DNA from: Gammaproteobacteria bacterium
GTDB lineage: Bacteria > Pseudomonadota > Gammaproteobacteria > Pseudomonadales > Azotimanducaceae
Length of the DNA: 49,108 bases
Direction of reading: 5' to 3'
Assembly (NCBI GenBank): GCA_020832085.1
Contig: JAFIFJ010000090.1
Span: forward strand, 1 to 49,108
Shown: positions 24,856 through 36,668 of the stretch, in pieces
How the letters are laid out: each line of letters starts with the position of its first letter
How positions within the stretch are numbered: position 1 is the stretch's first letter
Translations under genes and position numbers: made by a program
Notes under the pieces: generated by a model
What the model saw: the letters and a program-made list of their open reading frames with translations, nothing else
Database searches by the model: none
Told to the model about the DNA's origin: nothing

Positions 24856-25992
24856 ATGGCCAGGAACTTCATGGCTTATCCAGAACTTCGATACCCGTTC
24901 GACGAAACACCCATTCACGCAGATGGTCAGACCACGGTTCTCTACCAGGGCAACACGATCCGCCTCGACGAGACGGGCAGCGGAGCCGGCTTGCTCATCA
25001 GGCCCGAGGATCTTCCCGGCGTGAACGGATTCGAGTTGAAGCCGGAAGGCGCCTGCTTCCAGGACATGTGCATACCGTTGAGCGACCGGTTCTTCGTCGC
25101 AGAGGACGGCAGGCAATGGTTCGATCTGACTGCCTTCGCCGATCTCCTCGAGCAACCCTACGTGGCGGATGAGGACGAGCGGGTCTGGAGTTTCGGGGAG
25201 ATACCCGTCAAGCGTGAATCCATGATGGTCGATGCGATGGCGCCGGACTTCGAAGTGACTGACCGTCAGGGCAACGTCGTTCGGATGTCAGACTTCAAGG
25301 GCAAGAAGACCCTGATCGTGACATGGTCCTCCTGGTGAGGATGCCAATTTGACGTGCCCGTGTGGCAACGCATATTGGAAGACATCAACGATCCGAACTT
25401 CGTCATCATTTCCGCGGCGGAAGATACCGGCGGTGAGGCCGTTGCGGGTCCCATTTTCGACGCCGCAAAGCCCAGCTATGTGCAGATCGTGGACGAGAAC
25501 CACATCATCAGCAGCGCCTTCCACTTCGTGAACGTGCCTTCGGCTGCCTGGGTGGACGAGGAGGGAAGAATCGTCCGGATTGACGAGGGCACCTACGCGA
25601 AGGTCCATGAAATCGGTGAAGGCGATCAGAAGTTCCAGTTCGGCACCGACGTCTACGCGCCGGCGGTCAAGGACTGGATCGCCAAGGGGGCTGCGAGTGA
25701 GTACGTGCAGCCGCCTGCCGCGGTCACCGGCAACATTCGCGCACTCAGTGCCGATCAGCACAGGGCGGATGCAGCGTTCAGGCTCGGCAACCTGTTCCGA
25801 TACCACGGCCGCAAGGAGAAGGCCGAGCGGTACTGGGACATGGCGCAAGCGCTGAACCCGGACAGCATCAACTTCATCCGGCAGAACCTCACCCTGTCAG
25901 AAGAGGGATCGGCCGGTGAAACGTTCAGGAAGGTGGTGGGCGATTATGCCAAGGAGGGCAAGGCCTACTATCGGCCTTTGGACCTGAAGTAA
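24856..25992 (+). CDS. Candidate selenoprotein: thioredoxin-fold (ResA/TlpA-like) redox protein with in-frame TGA
   Basis: If TGA 25336-25338 is read as selenocysteine, the product has 378 residues with Sec at 161. The ORF stays in the same frame on both sides of the TGA. The left part ends APDFEVTDRQGNVVRMSDFK, then GKKTLIVTWSSW, the standard lead-in to a thioredoxin active site; the codon after WSSW is TGA, followed by GCQFDVPVWQRI. So TGA occupies the catalytic cysteine position, giving W-U-G-C. The cis-proline loop follows (FHFVNVPSAAWVDEEGRIVR). The C-terminus has TPR-like helices (ADAAFRLGNLFRYHGRKEKA). No signal peptide is seen. From memory, ResA-like proteins with WAxxUGC have been annotated as selenoproteins. 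The alternative is a recent Cys-to-stop mutation. Confidence 0.65.
25339..25367 (+). promoter_or_regulatory. Possible bacterial SECIS hairpin after the in-frame TGA
   Basis: Immediately after TGA 25336-25338, TGCCA (25342-25346) can pair with TGGCA (25363-25367). Inside it ACG (25352-25354) pairs with CGT (25359-25361), closing a TGCC loop with a G about 18 bases from the TGA. Distance and loop G agree with bacterial SECIS elements, but the asymmetric inner loop makes the structure modest. Confidence 0.35.
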
Positions 25993-26010
25993 GCCTCTCT
26001 CGGCCAAACC

Positions 26011-26030
26011 GCGCGCCAGGGACGGCGCGC
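26011..26030. terminator. GC hairpin between convergent genes
   Basis: GCGCGCC (26011-26017) and GGCGCGC (26024-26030) with a 6-base loop, 19 bp after the stop of the 24856 gene and before the stop of the convergent LysR gene. No T-tract, so it is only a probable bidirectional terminator. Confidence 0.45.
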
Positions 26031-26060
26031 AACGCCATCAGCGGATCGGCGATGCATGAC

Positions 26061-26942
26061 TCAGGCATCCAATCCGCAGAGATCGATCCAGCTCTGAATC
26101 CCCGCACTCAGATACTTCTGCCGATGCAGGATGATGTAGAAGCGTCTTCTCAGATCCCGGCCGGGAACCTGCAAGGGCACCAATCTGCCTTCTGTGAAGG
26201 CGTCTTCCACCGTCAGCCTGGACAGGCAGCTGATCCCGAGCCCGGCCGCCACCGCGCGTTGGATACCCTCCGTGTGGTGCAACTCCAGACGCACGTCGAG
26301 ATCGCCTAGCAGGCCGCTCATGGCGCGGTCGAAGGTCTGGCGGGTGCCGGAGCCGGATTCCCGCAGGATCCAGGAGGCCGTGCGCAGCTCGTCATCGCCT
26401 AAGGTGCCGACCTTGGCCAGCGGATGGTCTGGCGCGCAGAACACCACCAGCTCGTCTTCCCGCCAGGGCGTGACGGTGAGATCTGGGCTGACCAGTTCGC
26501 CTTCGATGAGGCCCAGGTCCAGTTCGAAGGCTGCCACGGCGGCGGCGATCCGAGCCGTGTTGGCCACCTCCAGTTCCACCCGGGTCTCCGGGTGCTCATC
26601 CAGGTAGCGGGCCAGCAGTTCCACGGCGATGGAGTTGCCGATGGTCAGGGTGGCGCCGATCTTCAGCCGGCCGAGGGCTTCGTGGCGGGAGAAGCCGAGT
26701 TCCAGGGCGGCCGCCTGTTCCAGCAGGGCCTCGGCCCGGGGCTGCAGGGCGCGGCCGAGTTCGTTGAGCTTCAGGCGCTTGCCGGCGCGATCGAAGAGGC
26801 GGATGTCGAACTGCTCTTCGAGGTCCTTCAGGGCGCCGCTGGCGGCGGACTGGGACATGGCGAGCTGTGCTGCCGCCCGGCTCAGGTTTTCGCTGCGGGC
26901 GGTGGCGAGGAAGACTTCGAGCTGGCGGAAGCTGTAGCGCAT
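26061..26942 (-). CDS. LysR-family regulator, FinR-like
   Basis: A 293-residue LysR-type transcriptional regulator. The winged HTH is at the N-terminus (FRQLEVFLATARSENLSRAA, then QSAASGALKDLEEQFDIRLF), followed by the linker helix (AEALLEQAAALELG) and a complete substrate-binding domain ending in LHRQKYLSAGIQSWIDLC. Spacing and length are normal. It is divergent from the ferredoxin-NADP reductase gene, with 116 bp between them. In Pseudomonas and Azotobacter the LysR protein FinR sits divergent to fpr and activates it under oxidative stress, so this is probably the counterpart; that is inference from position and family. Confidence 0.85.
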   Translation of the reverse strand: MRYSFRQLEVFLATARSENLSRAAAQLAMSQSAASGALKDLEEQFDIRLFDRAGKRLKLNELGRALQPRAEALLEQAAALELGFSRHEALGRLKIGATLTIGNSIAVELLARYLDEHPETRVELEVANTARIAAAVAAFELDLGLIEGELVSPDLTVTPWREDELVVFCAPDHPLAKVGTLGDDELRTASWILRESGSGTRQTFDRAMSGLLGDLDVRLELHHTEGIQRAVAAGLGISCLSRLTVEDAFTEGRLVPLQVPGRDLRRRFYIILHRQKYLSAGIQSWIDLCGLDA

Positions 26943-26953
26943 GGCCGGCTTCT

Positions 26954-27003
26954 ATATCGACAAAGACGATTAACTATATCCGAATAAACTGATTTTACGA
27001 TAT
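26954..27003. promoter_or_regulatory. LysR-type operator array between finR-like and fpr
   Basis: ATATC occurs at 26954-26958 and 26976-26980, 22 bp apart (about two helix turns). GATAT at 26999-27003 makes an inverted repeat with the second ATATC, 18 bases apart. The region is AT-rich in an otherwise GC-rich window and lies between divergent genes, as expected for a LysR tetramer site covering both promoters. Confidence 0.5.
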
Positions 27004-27058
27004 GACTTCGAGTCCTAGAGTGCGTCCCTAAGTTACCTGCCAGCACGAGGGATTCGTC

Positions 27059-27832
27059 ATGGCCAACCTCAACGTCGACACCGTCACCAGCGTTCACCCC
27101 TGGACCGACCGCCTGTTCAGCTTCAAGGCGACCCGGGATCCGGGGTTCCGCTTCAAGAACGGCCACTTCACCATGGTGGGCCTCGAGGTGGATGACCGGC
27201 CCCTGCTGCGTGCCTACAGCGTGGCCAGTGCGAACTATGAGGAAGAGCTGGAGTTCTTCAGCATCAAGGTGGATGACGGTCCGCTGACCTCGCGGCTGCA
27301 GCACATCAACGTGGGCGACCAGATTCTGGTGGGCCGTAAGCCTACCGGTACGCTGGTGGCGGACCACCTGCTGCCGGGCCGCAACCTGTATCTGCTGGGA
27401 ACGGGCACCGGTCTCGCACCCTTCCTGAGCGTGATCAAGGACCCGGAGATCTATGAGCAGTTCGACCGGGTGATCCTGGCCCATGGTTGCCGCTACGTGT
27501 CGGATCTGGCGTATCAGGACGTGATCACGGCCCGGCTGCCGGAGAACGAGTACTTCGGCGATGTGATCCGCGAGAAGCTGATCTACTACCCCGCCGTAAC
27601 CCGGGAGCCCTTCCTGCACCAGGGCCGGCTCACGGATCTGATCGAGTCGGGCAAGCTGTTCCGGGACATCGGCATGCCGCCGCTGTCGACCGAGGATGAC
27701 CGCTTCATGCTCTGCGGCAGCCCGGCGATGCTCGATGACACGGTGAAGCTGCTGGAGTCGGCAGGCATGCGGGAGTACCGCGCCGGTGAGGCCGGACACT
27801 TCGTGATTGAGCGGGCCTTCGTCGAGAAGTGA
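27059..27832 (+). CDS. fpr: Ferredoxin-NADP(+) reductase, class I
   Basis: A 257-residue flavoprotein that moves electrons between NADPH and ferredoxin or flavodoxin. The FAD site is RAYSVAS, the NADP site GTGTGLAPFLSV, and the C-terminus ends FVIERAFVEK, as in bacterial subclass I enzymes. RFMLCGSPAMLDDT is the conserved nucleotide-contacting strand. Length matches Pseudomonas/Azotobacter Fpr. It may supply electrons to the P450 at 23261 or to Fe-S repair (inference). It is divergent from its probable regulator at 26061. Confidence 0.92.
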   Translation: MANLNVDTVTSVHPWTDRLFSFKATRDPGFRFKNGHFTMVGLEVDDRPLLRAYSVASANYEEELEFFSIKVDDGPLTSRLQHINVGDQILVGRKPTGTLVADHLLPGRNLYLLGTGTGLAPFLSVIKDPEIYEQFDRVILAHGCRYVSDLAYQDVITARLPENEYFGDVIREKLIYYPAVTREPFLHQGRLTDLIESGKLFRDIGMPPLSTEDDRFMLCGSPAMLDDTVKLLESAGMREYRAGEAGHFVIERAFVEK

Positions 27833-27860
27833 TCGCGGGAGGCGTGTGGGAGCCCGCGAT

Positions 27861-27887
27861 GCGGACCCCCACTGCAGCGGGGTCCGC
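27861..27887. terminator. Strong hairpin after fpr
   Basis: Arms GCGGACCCC (27861-27869) and GGGGTCCGC (27879-27887) with a 9-base loop, 28 bp after the fpr stop and 28 bp before the stop of the convergent SnoaL-like gene. The GTGTGGGAGCCCGC just before it resembles REP-type intergenic repeats. No T-tract. Confidence 0.5.
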
Positions 27888-27915
27888 GCAGTCGCGCTGA
27901 CCCAGCACAGTCGCC

Positions 27916-28425
27916 TTACAACGGCCGATACATCGGATGCCCCGGCTCGCGGATCTGCAGGATGTTGAGGGCGAAGTCCTCGCCCGTCGACTCCTTCAGA
28001 GCGTTCGGGAACTGATGCGCCCAGTCGAGGATGTAGGTGCGCTTGGAGATGCGCCATTCGCCGTTGCGCTTCTCGAGTTCGTCGAGGTAGCGGCCGCCGT
28101 ACATGGAATCCTGCAGCGTGCCATCCTCCAGTTCGCGAGTGCCGACGGCAATGCCGTAGCACTCCCCCTTGGCGTGATCGCCGTTCACCTGGACGATGAT
28201 GCTGCTGCTCATGTGCCAGCGCCGCAGGGCTTCCTGCTCGTGGGGCATCACGGTGGCGACCCAGTCGGCGCCGTTACCCTTGAAGAATCCGAAGTCGATC
28301 TCGGCGTCGGGCCAGAAGCAGCTCTCCTGTCCGGGGGTGTCGAGCCAGTCCTGGGTGCGGCCGTAGCGCGCGAGAACTTCCTCGCAGGCCTTCTTGTCGA
28401 GCAGTTCCTGCAGTTGCGGATCCAT
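27916..28425 (-). CDS. SnoaL-like / NTF2-fold family protein
   Basis: A 169-residue protein. The ATG at 28425 has AGGAGGGG upstream at a good distance; a longer upstream frame lacks support. Content fits the SnoaL_4/NTF2-like fold: LLDKKACEEVLARYGRTQDW, then FWPDAEIDFGFFKG, WHMSSSIIVQVNGDHAKGEC and GRYLDELEKRNGEWRISKRT. These small alpha+beta barrels include dehydratases and ring-hydroxylating dioxygenase beta subunits. No partner alpha subunit is present, so an isomerase- or hydratase-type role is more likely. Substrate unknown. Confidence 0.8.
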   Translation of the reverse strand: MDPQLQELLDKKACEEVLARYGRTQDWLDTPGQESCFWPDAEIDFGFFKGNGADWVATVMPHEQEALRRWHMSSSIIVQVNGDHAKGECYGIAVGTRELEDGTLQDSMYGGRYLDELEKRNGEWRISKRTYILDWAHQFPNALKESTGEDFALNILQIREPGHPMYRPL

Positions 28426-28601
28426 GGTGTCCCCTCCTGGTGTTTGATGGTGATTGGCAGCGGAAGCTGCTTGAGGGACTTTAGCGCGTCGCTGGGCGGG
28501 CGATAGCTGGCTGATTCGCGGGGCTTGGACGAGGTGTGCTTGGCTTCGCTTCGGGGGGCGTGGATACTGCGCGCCTTTCCGCAAGCTGAGTTTTCCTGCG
28601 T

Positions 28602-30986
28602 ATGTCCGATACCCAGACCCGTATTTTCGATCAGATTGCCGAGCAGATCGGTGCCCGTCCGGCTCAGGTGGCGGCGGCCGCCGAGCTGCTGGATTCAGGT
28701 GCCACGGTGCCGTTCATCGCCCGCTACCGGAAGGAGGTGACGGGTGGCCTCGACGACATTCAGCTGCGGCTGTTCGAGGAGCGGCTGGGCTATCTGCGGG
28801 AATTGGAGGATCGGCGGGCAACGGTGCTGGCGAGTATCGAGGAGCAGGGCAAGCTCAGTGACGACCTGAAGGCCGACATTCTGGCCGCGGATACCAAGGC
28901 CCGGCTTGAGGATCTCTACCTGCCCTACAAGCCCAAGCGGCGCACCAAGGCTCAGATTGCGCGCGAGGCTGGGCTGGAGCCGCTGGCCGTGCTGCTGCGG
29001 GACGATGCTGGCACGGACCCGGAGGCGGCGGCTGCGGCCTACGTGAATGCCGAGGCCGGCGTGGAAGACGTGAAGGCGGCGCTGGACGGGGCGCGGGCCA
29101 TTCTCATCGAAGCCATTGCCGAGGACGCCACCCTGGTGGGCACCCTGCGCGAGTGGCTGTGGGAGAAGGGGCAGCTCAAGGCCAAGGTCCTCGACGGCAA
29201 GCAGGACGAGGGCGCGAAGTACCGGGACTACTTCGATCACGCCGAGCCGGTGGCGAAGATTCCCTCCCATCGTCTACTGGCCCTGCTGCGGGGTCGCAAC
29301 GAGGGCATGCTCAGCCTCGATCTGCTGCCCGCCATCGGCGGCGACTTGGATGCCGGGCAGGCTTCCGCCATTGGACAGATCGGCGCCCGCGTCGGCTGGC
29401 ATGATGCAGGTCGGCCGGCGGACGCCTGGCGGGCCGAAACCCTGCGCCATGCCTGGCGCTTCAAGCTGCTCATCGGCCTCGGTCTCGATCTCATGCTGCG
29501 CGCCCGCGAGAGTGCGGAGGAGGAGGCCATCCGCATCTTCGGCGACAACCTCAAGGATCTGCTGCTGTCGGCGCCTGCAGGATCGAAAGCGGTGATGGGC
29601 CTCGATCCGGGCCTGCGCACCGGGGTGAAGGTGGTGGTGGTGGATACCACCGGCAAGCTGCTGGCCACCGACACCATCTACCCCTTTGCGCCGCGCAACC
29701 AGTGGGACGCCTCCCTGGCGCGGCTGGCCACGCTCTGTCAGAGCCACGGGGTGGAGCTGGTGGCAATCGGCAACGGCACAGCATCGCGGGAGACGGACCG
29801 GCTGGTAGGGGATCTGCAGAAGCGCCATGGGGATCTGCGTCTGGAGAAGATCGTGGTCAGCGAGGCCGGGGCTTCGGTCTATTCGGCCTCAGAGCTGGCC
29901 TCCAAGGAGTTCCCGGACGTGGACGTGAGCCTGCGCGGGGCGATCTCCATCGCGCGTCGCCTGCAGGATCCGCTGGCGGAACTGGTGAAGATCGATCCCA
30001 AGTCCATCGGGGTCGGCCAGTATCAGCACGACGTCAATCAGACCCGCCTCGCCCGGGCGCTGGATGCCCGGGTGGAAGACTGCGTGAACGCCGTGGGCGT
30101 GGAGGTGAACACGGCCTCCGCACCGCTGCTGGCGCGGGTGGCGGGGCTCAGCGCCGCCGTGGCCGAGAACATCGTCAACCACCGGGATGCCCACGGCGCC
30201 TTCCGCAGCCGCAAGGAGTTGCTGAAGGTCCCCCGTCTGGGCGAGAAGACCTTCGAGCAGTGCGCGGGCTTCCTGCGGGTCCGTGACGGCGACGATCCCC
30301 TCGATGCCTCGGCAGTGCACCCGGAGGCTTATCCGGTGGTGAAGCGCATTCTCGAAGACAGCGGGCGCGACCTCGGCGCGCTGATCGGCGACAGCAGTTT
30401 CCTGCGCAGGCTCAACCCCGAGCGCTACACCGATGACCGCTTCGGCGTCCCCACCGTCCGCGACATTCTCGCGGAACTGGAGAAGCCGGGCCGGGACCCG
30501 CGGCCTGAGTTCAAGACGGCCCGCTTTGCCGAGGGCGTGGAGGACATCAAGGACCTGCAGCCGGGCATGGTGCTCGAAGGCGTGGTCAGCAACGTGGTGG
30601 CCTTCGGCGCCTTCGTCGATCTCGGAGTCCATCAGGACGGCCTGGTCCACGTCTCGGCCCTCGCTGACAAGTTCGTCAAGGATCCCCGGGACGTGGTCAA
30701 GGCCGGTGACATCGTCAAGGTGAAGGTCATGGAGGTGGATCTGGCCCGCAAGCGCATCGCGCTGTCCATGCGGCTGGACGACACGCCGGGTGAGCAGCGG
30801 GGTGGGCGTGATCGGCAGGGCGCGGCGTCCTCCCGGGACGCCAACCCGACCCGAGGTGGTCAACGTGATGGTCAGCGCGACGGCAAAGGCGGCGGCAAGC
30901 GTGGCGGGAAGGAGGCTTCGTCCCCCTCCCAGCCCGCGCCGGGCGGGGCCTTTGCCGCCGCCTTCGCCAAGGCCAGGAAGAGCTGA
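28602..30986 (+). CDS. tex: Tex family RNA-binding transcription accessory protein
   Basis: A 794-residue cytoplasmic nucleic-acid-binding protein that aids transcription and, in some bacteria, RNA processing and toxin gene expression. The order is standard: N-terminal helical part ([20 protein letters not shown]), YqgF/RNase-H-like domain around residues 325-455 ([20 protein letters not shown]), helix-hairpin-helix region ([16 protein letters not shown], then [20 protein letters not shown]), and an S1 RNA-binding domain near residue 650 ([20 protein letters not shown]). The tail is Arg/Gly/Lys-rich and low in complexity. Length is normal for Tex. Confidence 0.95.
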   Translation: MSDTQTRIFDQIAEQIGARPAQVAAAAELLDSGATVPFIARYRKEVTGGLDDIQLRLFEERLGYLRELEDRRATVLASIEEQGKLSDDLKADILAADTKARLEDLYLPYKPKRRTKAQIAREAGLEPLAVLLRDDAGTDPEAAAAAYVNAEAGVEDVKAALDGARAILIEAIAEDATLVGTLREWLWEKGQLKAKVLDGKQDEGAKYRDYFDHAEPVAKIPSHRLLALLRGRNEGMLSLDLLPAIGGDLDAGQASAIGQIGARVGWHDAGRPADAWRAETLRHAWRFKLLIGLGLDLMLRARESAEEEAIRIFGDNLKDLLLSAPAGSKAVMGLDPGLRTGVKVVVVDTTGKLLATDTIYPFAPRNQWDASLARLATLCQSHGVELVAIGNGTASRETDRLVGDLQKRHGDLRLEKIVVSEAGASVYSASELASKEFPDVDVSLRGAISIARRLQDPLAELVKIDPKSIGVGQYQHDVNQTRLARALDARVEDCVNAVGVEVNTASAPLLARVAGLSAAVAENIVNHRDAHGAFRSRKELLKVPRLGEKTFEQCAGFLRVRDGDDPLDASAVHPEAYPVVKRILEDSGRDLGALIGDSSFLRRLNPERYTDDRFGVPTVRDILAELEKPGRDPRPEFKTARFAEGVEDIKDLQPGMVLEGVVSNVVAFGAFVDLGVHQDGLVHVSALADKFVKDPRDVVKAGDIVKVKVMEVDLARKRIALSMRLDDTPGEQRGGRDRQGAASSRDANPTRGGQRDGQRDGKGGGKRGGKEASSPSQPAPGGAFAAAFAKARKS

Positions 30987-31010
30987 CAGGCATCGATCCG
31001 GCCGTGAGCC

Positions 31011-31209
31011 GTTGTGGGAAGCTCACGAAGCGAAGCGTAGTGAGCGATTGCCTGCCGGGCCGAGAAGATTTCCTGCATGCTGGGAGCTTGCAGGCGGCTG
31101 GGCCTCACAGACTGCGCTCCGTTCGCTGTTCTGCGCCATCCCTGGGGCGCACCGCTTCGCGGTGCACTTCGTGCGACGCATTTCGCTCCCGGCGAAATGC
31201 TCCCACGAC
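31011..31209 (+). repeat. REP-like palindromic intergenic element of about 200 bp
   Basis: It fills most of the 357-bp tex-lacZ gap. The ends GTTGTGGGAAGC and GCTCCCACGAC are near inverted repeats. Internal stems include GCTCAC/GTGAGC (31021-31045), GCACCGC/GCGGTGC (31149-31165) and GCATTTCGC/GCGAAATGC (31178-31200, perfect 9-bp arms). This is typical of tandem REP/REPIN-type elements. It is distinct from the GGTCAGACC family. Confidence 0.7.
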
Positions 31210-31340
31210 AGAGCCTTCGATCGAAACGCGTTCTGTTCCATGGGCGCGCGCAGTGCGCGATCTATGCGCAGACGTGGCGTCACCCCTGATCCTTACGCGA
31301 TACTTACGCGGTGGCGGTGTCCGCCCGGGTCAGGAGGTAG

Positions 31341-34577
<3,237 letters not shown>

Positions 34578-34584
34578 CCGAAGT

Positions 34585-34615
34585 ATTGGACATCCAGAAA
34601 ATGATTGGACATCCA
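34585..34615 (+). repeat. Direct repeat ATTGGACATCCA spanning the TonB-like start
   Basis: Two perfect 12-bp copies at 34585-34596 and 34604-34615, 19 bp apart. They bracket the chosen ATG (34601) of the TonB-like lipoprotein. It could be a local duplication or a binding site; no other copy is seen. Confidence 0.5.
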
Positions 34616-34993
34616 CATATCTTGCTCGGCCGCCTGCGCTGGTCGCTGCTGCTCGGCTGCCTGGCGGTGTTGTCAGGCTGCGTGGCCCTGACGGGTGACG
34701 GCCAGCCCGTCCTGGAGCTGAGCGAAGGCGCGCAGCCGGTGTACCCCGAGGCAGCCAAGGAGGCCGGGATCGAGGGTGCGGTGACCCTGATTTACACGGT
34801 GACCGCGTCCGGGCATGTGGAAGACGTGCGCGTGCTCGAGGCCGAACCCGAAGGGGTCTTCGACGAGGCCGCCCTGGCTGCGGTACGCACCTGGCGCTAT
34901 CGACCCCTGCGGCGAGGTGGTGAGCCGGTGGTGCTGGACAACGTGGTGTCCACCTTGAGGTTTCGCCTGGCAGAGGCCTATCCAGGCCTCTGA
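34601..34993 (+). CDS. TonB C-terminal-domain lipoprotein
   Basis: About 130 residues. A lipoprotein signal is seen ([13 protein letters not shown], lipobox LSGC), followed almost at once by a TonB C-terminal domain: [39 protein letters not shown] and [20 protein letters not shown]. The Pro-rich periplasmic spacer and inner-membrane anchor of energising TonB are missing, so it probably does not drive transport; such short TonB-like lipoproteins occur in many gammaproteobacteria. The ATG at 34601 begins the signal; a longer frame overlapping lacZ lacks a signal peptide and is rejected. The ribosome site is weak. Confidence 0.75.
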   Translation: MIGHPHILLGRLRWSLLLGCLAVLSGCVALTGDGQPVLELSEGAQPVYPEAAKEAGIEGAVTLIYTVTASGHVEDVRVLEAEPEGVFDEAALAAVRTWRYRPLRRGGEPVVLDNVVSTLRFRLAEAYPGL

Positions 34994-35009
34994 GTCTTTC
35001 GGAGTTCCC

Positions 35010-36572
35010 GTGCAACTCACTGATCTGTCATTCGAACAGCGTCTCGTCTCCAAGCTTCCCGGTGAGGCGGAAACAGCGCCGCGACCGCGTCAGGTCCTCG
35101 GCGCCTGCTACAGTCGCGTCCTGCCGACGCCGGTCGCCGCGCCCACGCTCCTGGCCTGGTCCGAGGATTGCGCGGCATTGCTCGGCCTGTCTGAGGTCGG
35201 CGATTCCGGCCGGGTCGCGGAGGTGCTTGCCGGCAACCGGCTGCTGCCTGGAATGGCCCCCTTTGCTGCCTGTTACGGCGGGCATCAGTTCGGCAACTGG
35301 GCGGGCCAGCTGGGCGACGGGCGAGCCATCACGCTCGGCGAGAGCCTGGGGCCGGACGGCGTCCGCTACGAACTGCAGCTCAAGGGTGCCGGTCTGACGC
35401 CCTATTCCCGCAGCGCTGACGGACGGGCAGTGCTGCGCTCCTCCGTTCGCGAGTTTCTCTGCAGTGAAGCCATGCACCACCTCGGTGTGCCTACCACCCG
35501 TGCACTGAGTCTCGTCACCACCGGTGAACCCGTGCTGCGCGACATGTTCTATGACGGCAATGCCGCGCCGGAGCCCGGGGCAGTGGTCTGCCGGGTCGCG
35601 CCGTCCTTCCTGCGATTCGGGAATCTGGAGCTGCCGGCAGCGCGGGGCGATCAGGAACTGCTCGTGCGCCTTGCGGATTTCGTTCAGCAGTCACTGTTTC
35701 CGGAGACTGCCGGTTCCGGAGCCGACGCCCACAGGGTCTGGTTCGGCGAAGTCTGCCGGCGCACGGCGGTGATGGTGGCGCACTGGATGCGGGTGGGCTT
35801 CGTTCACGGCGTGATGAACACCGACAACATGTCGCTGCTTGGGCTCACCATCGACTATGGCCCCTACGGCTGGCTCGAAGGCTTCGAACCGGATTGGACG
35901 CCCAATACCACGGACCTGCCCGGCCGCCGCTACTGTTACGGCAACCAGCCCGGGGTGGCGTTGTGGAATCTGGCCCGGCTCGGTCAGGCCCTCGGCGCGG
36001 TTGGCGTCACAGACGACGATGTGCAAGCCGGACTCGAGGAGTATCGGCGCACTTACGAGAGCACCTTTGGGAGCATGTTGGCGGACAAGCTCGGCCTTGT
36101 GACCATCGACGACGAGTCGGAGCTGATCGATGGCCTGTTCTCCCTGCTGCAGCAGGTGGAGACGGACATGACGCTGTTCTTTCGCCGCCTCGCGCAGGTT
36201 CCGATGGACCATGACCTCACATCATCGGCCCTGCATCCCCTTCTGCCGGCCTACTACAGCGACAATCTGCCGGATGCTGAGCTTCTGGCCTGGCTCGAGC
36301 GCTACCGTTCGCGGCTGCAGGACCAGGGCGTCGATGAAGCGCAGCGGCGTGCGCGCATGAACGCTGCCAATCCCAAGTACGTGCTGCGAAATTATCTGGC
36401 GCAGCAGGCCATCGACGCGGCCACGGCGGGGGACGCCGGGCCGGTGAATCGATTGCTGGCGGTGCTCAGGCAGCCCTATGCGGAACAGCCGGAGCACGAG
36501 GATCTCGCTGCCCGCCGGCCGGAATGGGCGCGGCACAAGGCGGGCTGCTCCATGCTGTCCTGCAGCTCCTGA
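35010..36572 (+). CDS. selO: Protein adenylyltransferase SelO (YdiU)
   Basis: A 520-residue pseudokinase-fold enzyme that transfers AMP from ATP to Ser/Thr/Tyr of target proteins during oxidative stress. Core landmarks: [17 protein letters not shown], the lysine of [29 protein letters not shown], and the catalytic region [20 protein letters not shown]. The end has the redox pair GCSMLSCSS, where vertebrate SelO carries Sec; here the second position is a plain cysteine codon. Full length. The GTG start at 35010 is used. It lies 17 bp after the TonB-like gene. Confidence 0.95.
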   Translation: MQLTDLSFEQRLVSKLPGEAETAPRPRQVLGACYSRVLPTPVAAPTLLAWSEDCAALLGLSEVGDSGRVAEVLAGNRLLPGMAPFAACYGGHQFGNWAGQLGDGRAITLGESLGPDGVRYELQLKGAGLTPYSRSADGRAVLRSSVREFLCSEAMHHLGVPTTRALSLVTTGEPVLRDMFYDGNAAPEPGAVVCRVAPSFLRFGNLELPAARGDQELLVRLADFVQQSLFPETAGSGADAHRVWFGEVCRRTAVMVAHWMRVGFVHGVMNTDNMSLLGLTIDYGPYGWLEGFEPDWTPNTTDLPGRRYCYGNQPGVALWNLARLGQALGAVGVTDDDVQAGLEEYRRTYESTFGSMLADKLGLVTIDDESELIDGLFSLLQQVETDMTLFFRRLAQVPMDHDLTSSALHPLLPAYYSDNLPDAELLAWLERYRSRLQDQGVDEAQRRARMNAANPKYVLRNYLAQQAIDAATAGDAGPVNRLLAVLRQPYAEQPEHEDLAARRPEWARHKAGCSMLSCSS

Positions 36573-36668
36573 GGGCCGTGGATGACGGTTCGCGTCAATG
36601 GCATGGCTGTGTCATGGGGCTGTGCTACTGTTGAAGGCTGGGGAATGGCCTGACATGGGGATGGGCGC

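Noticed and set aside
29889..30863. Long open frame on the minus strand of tex
   Set aside because: Shadow of a full-length, recognisable Tex gene.
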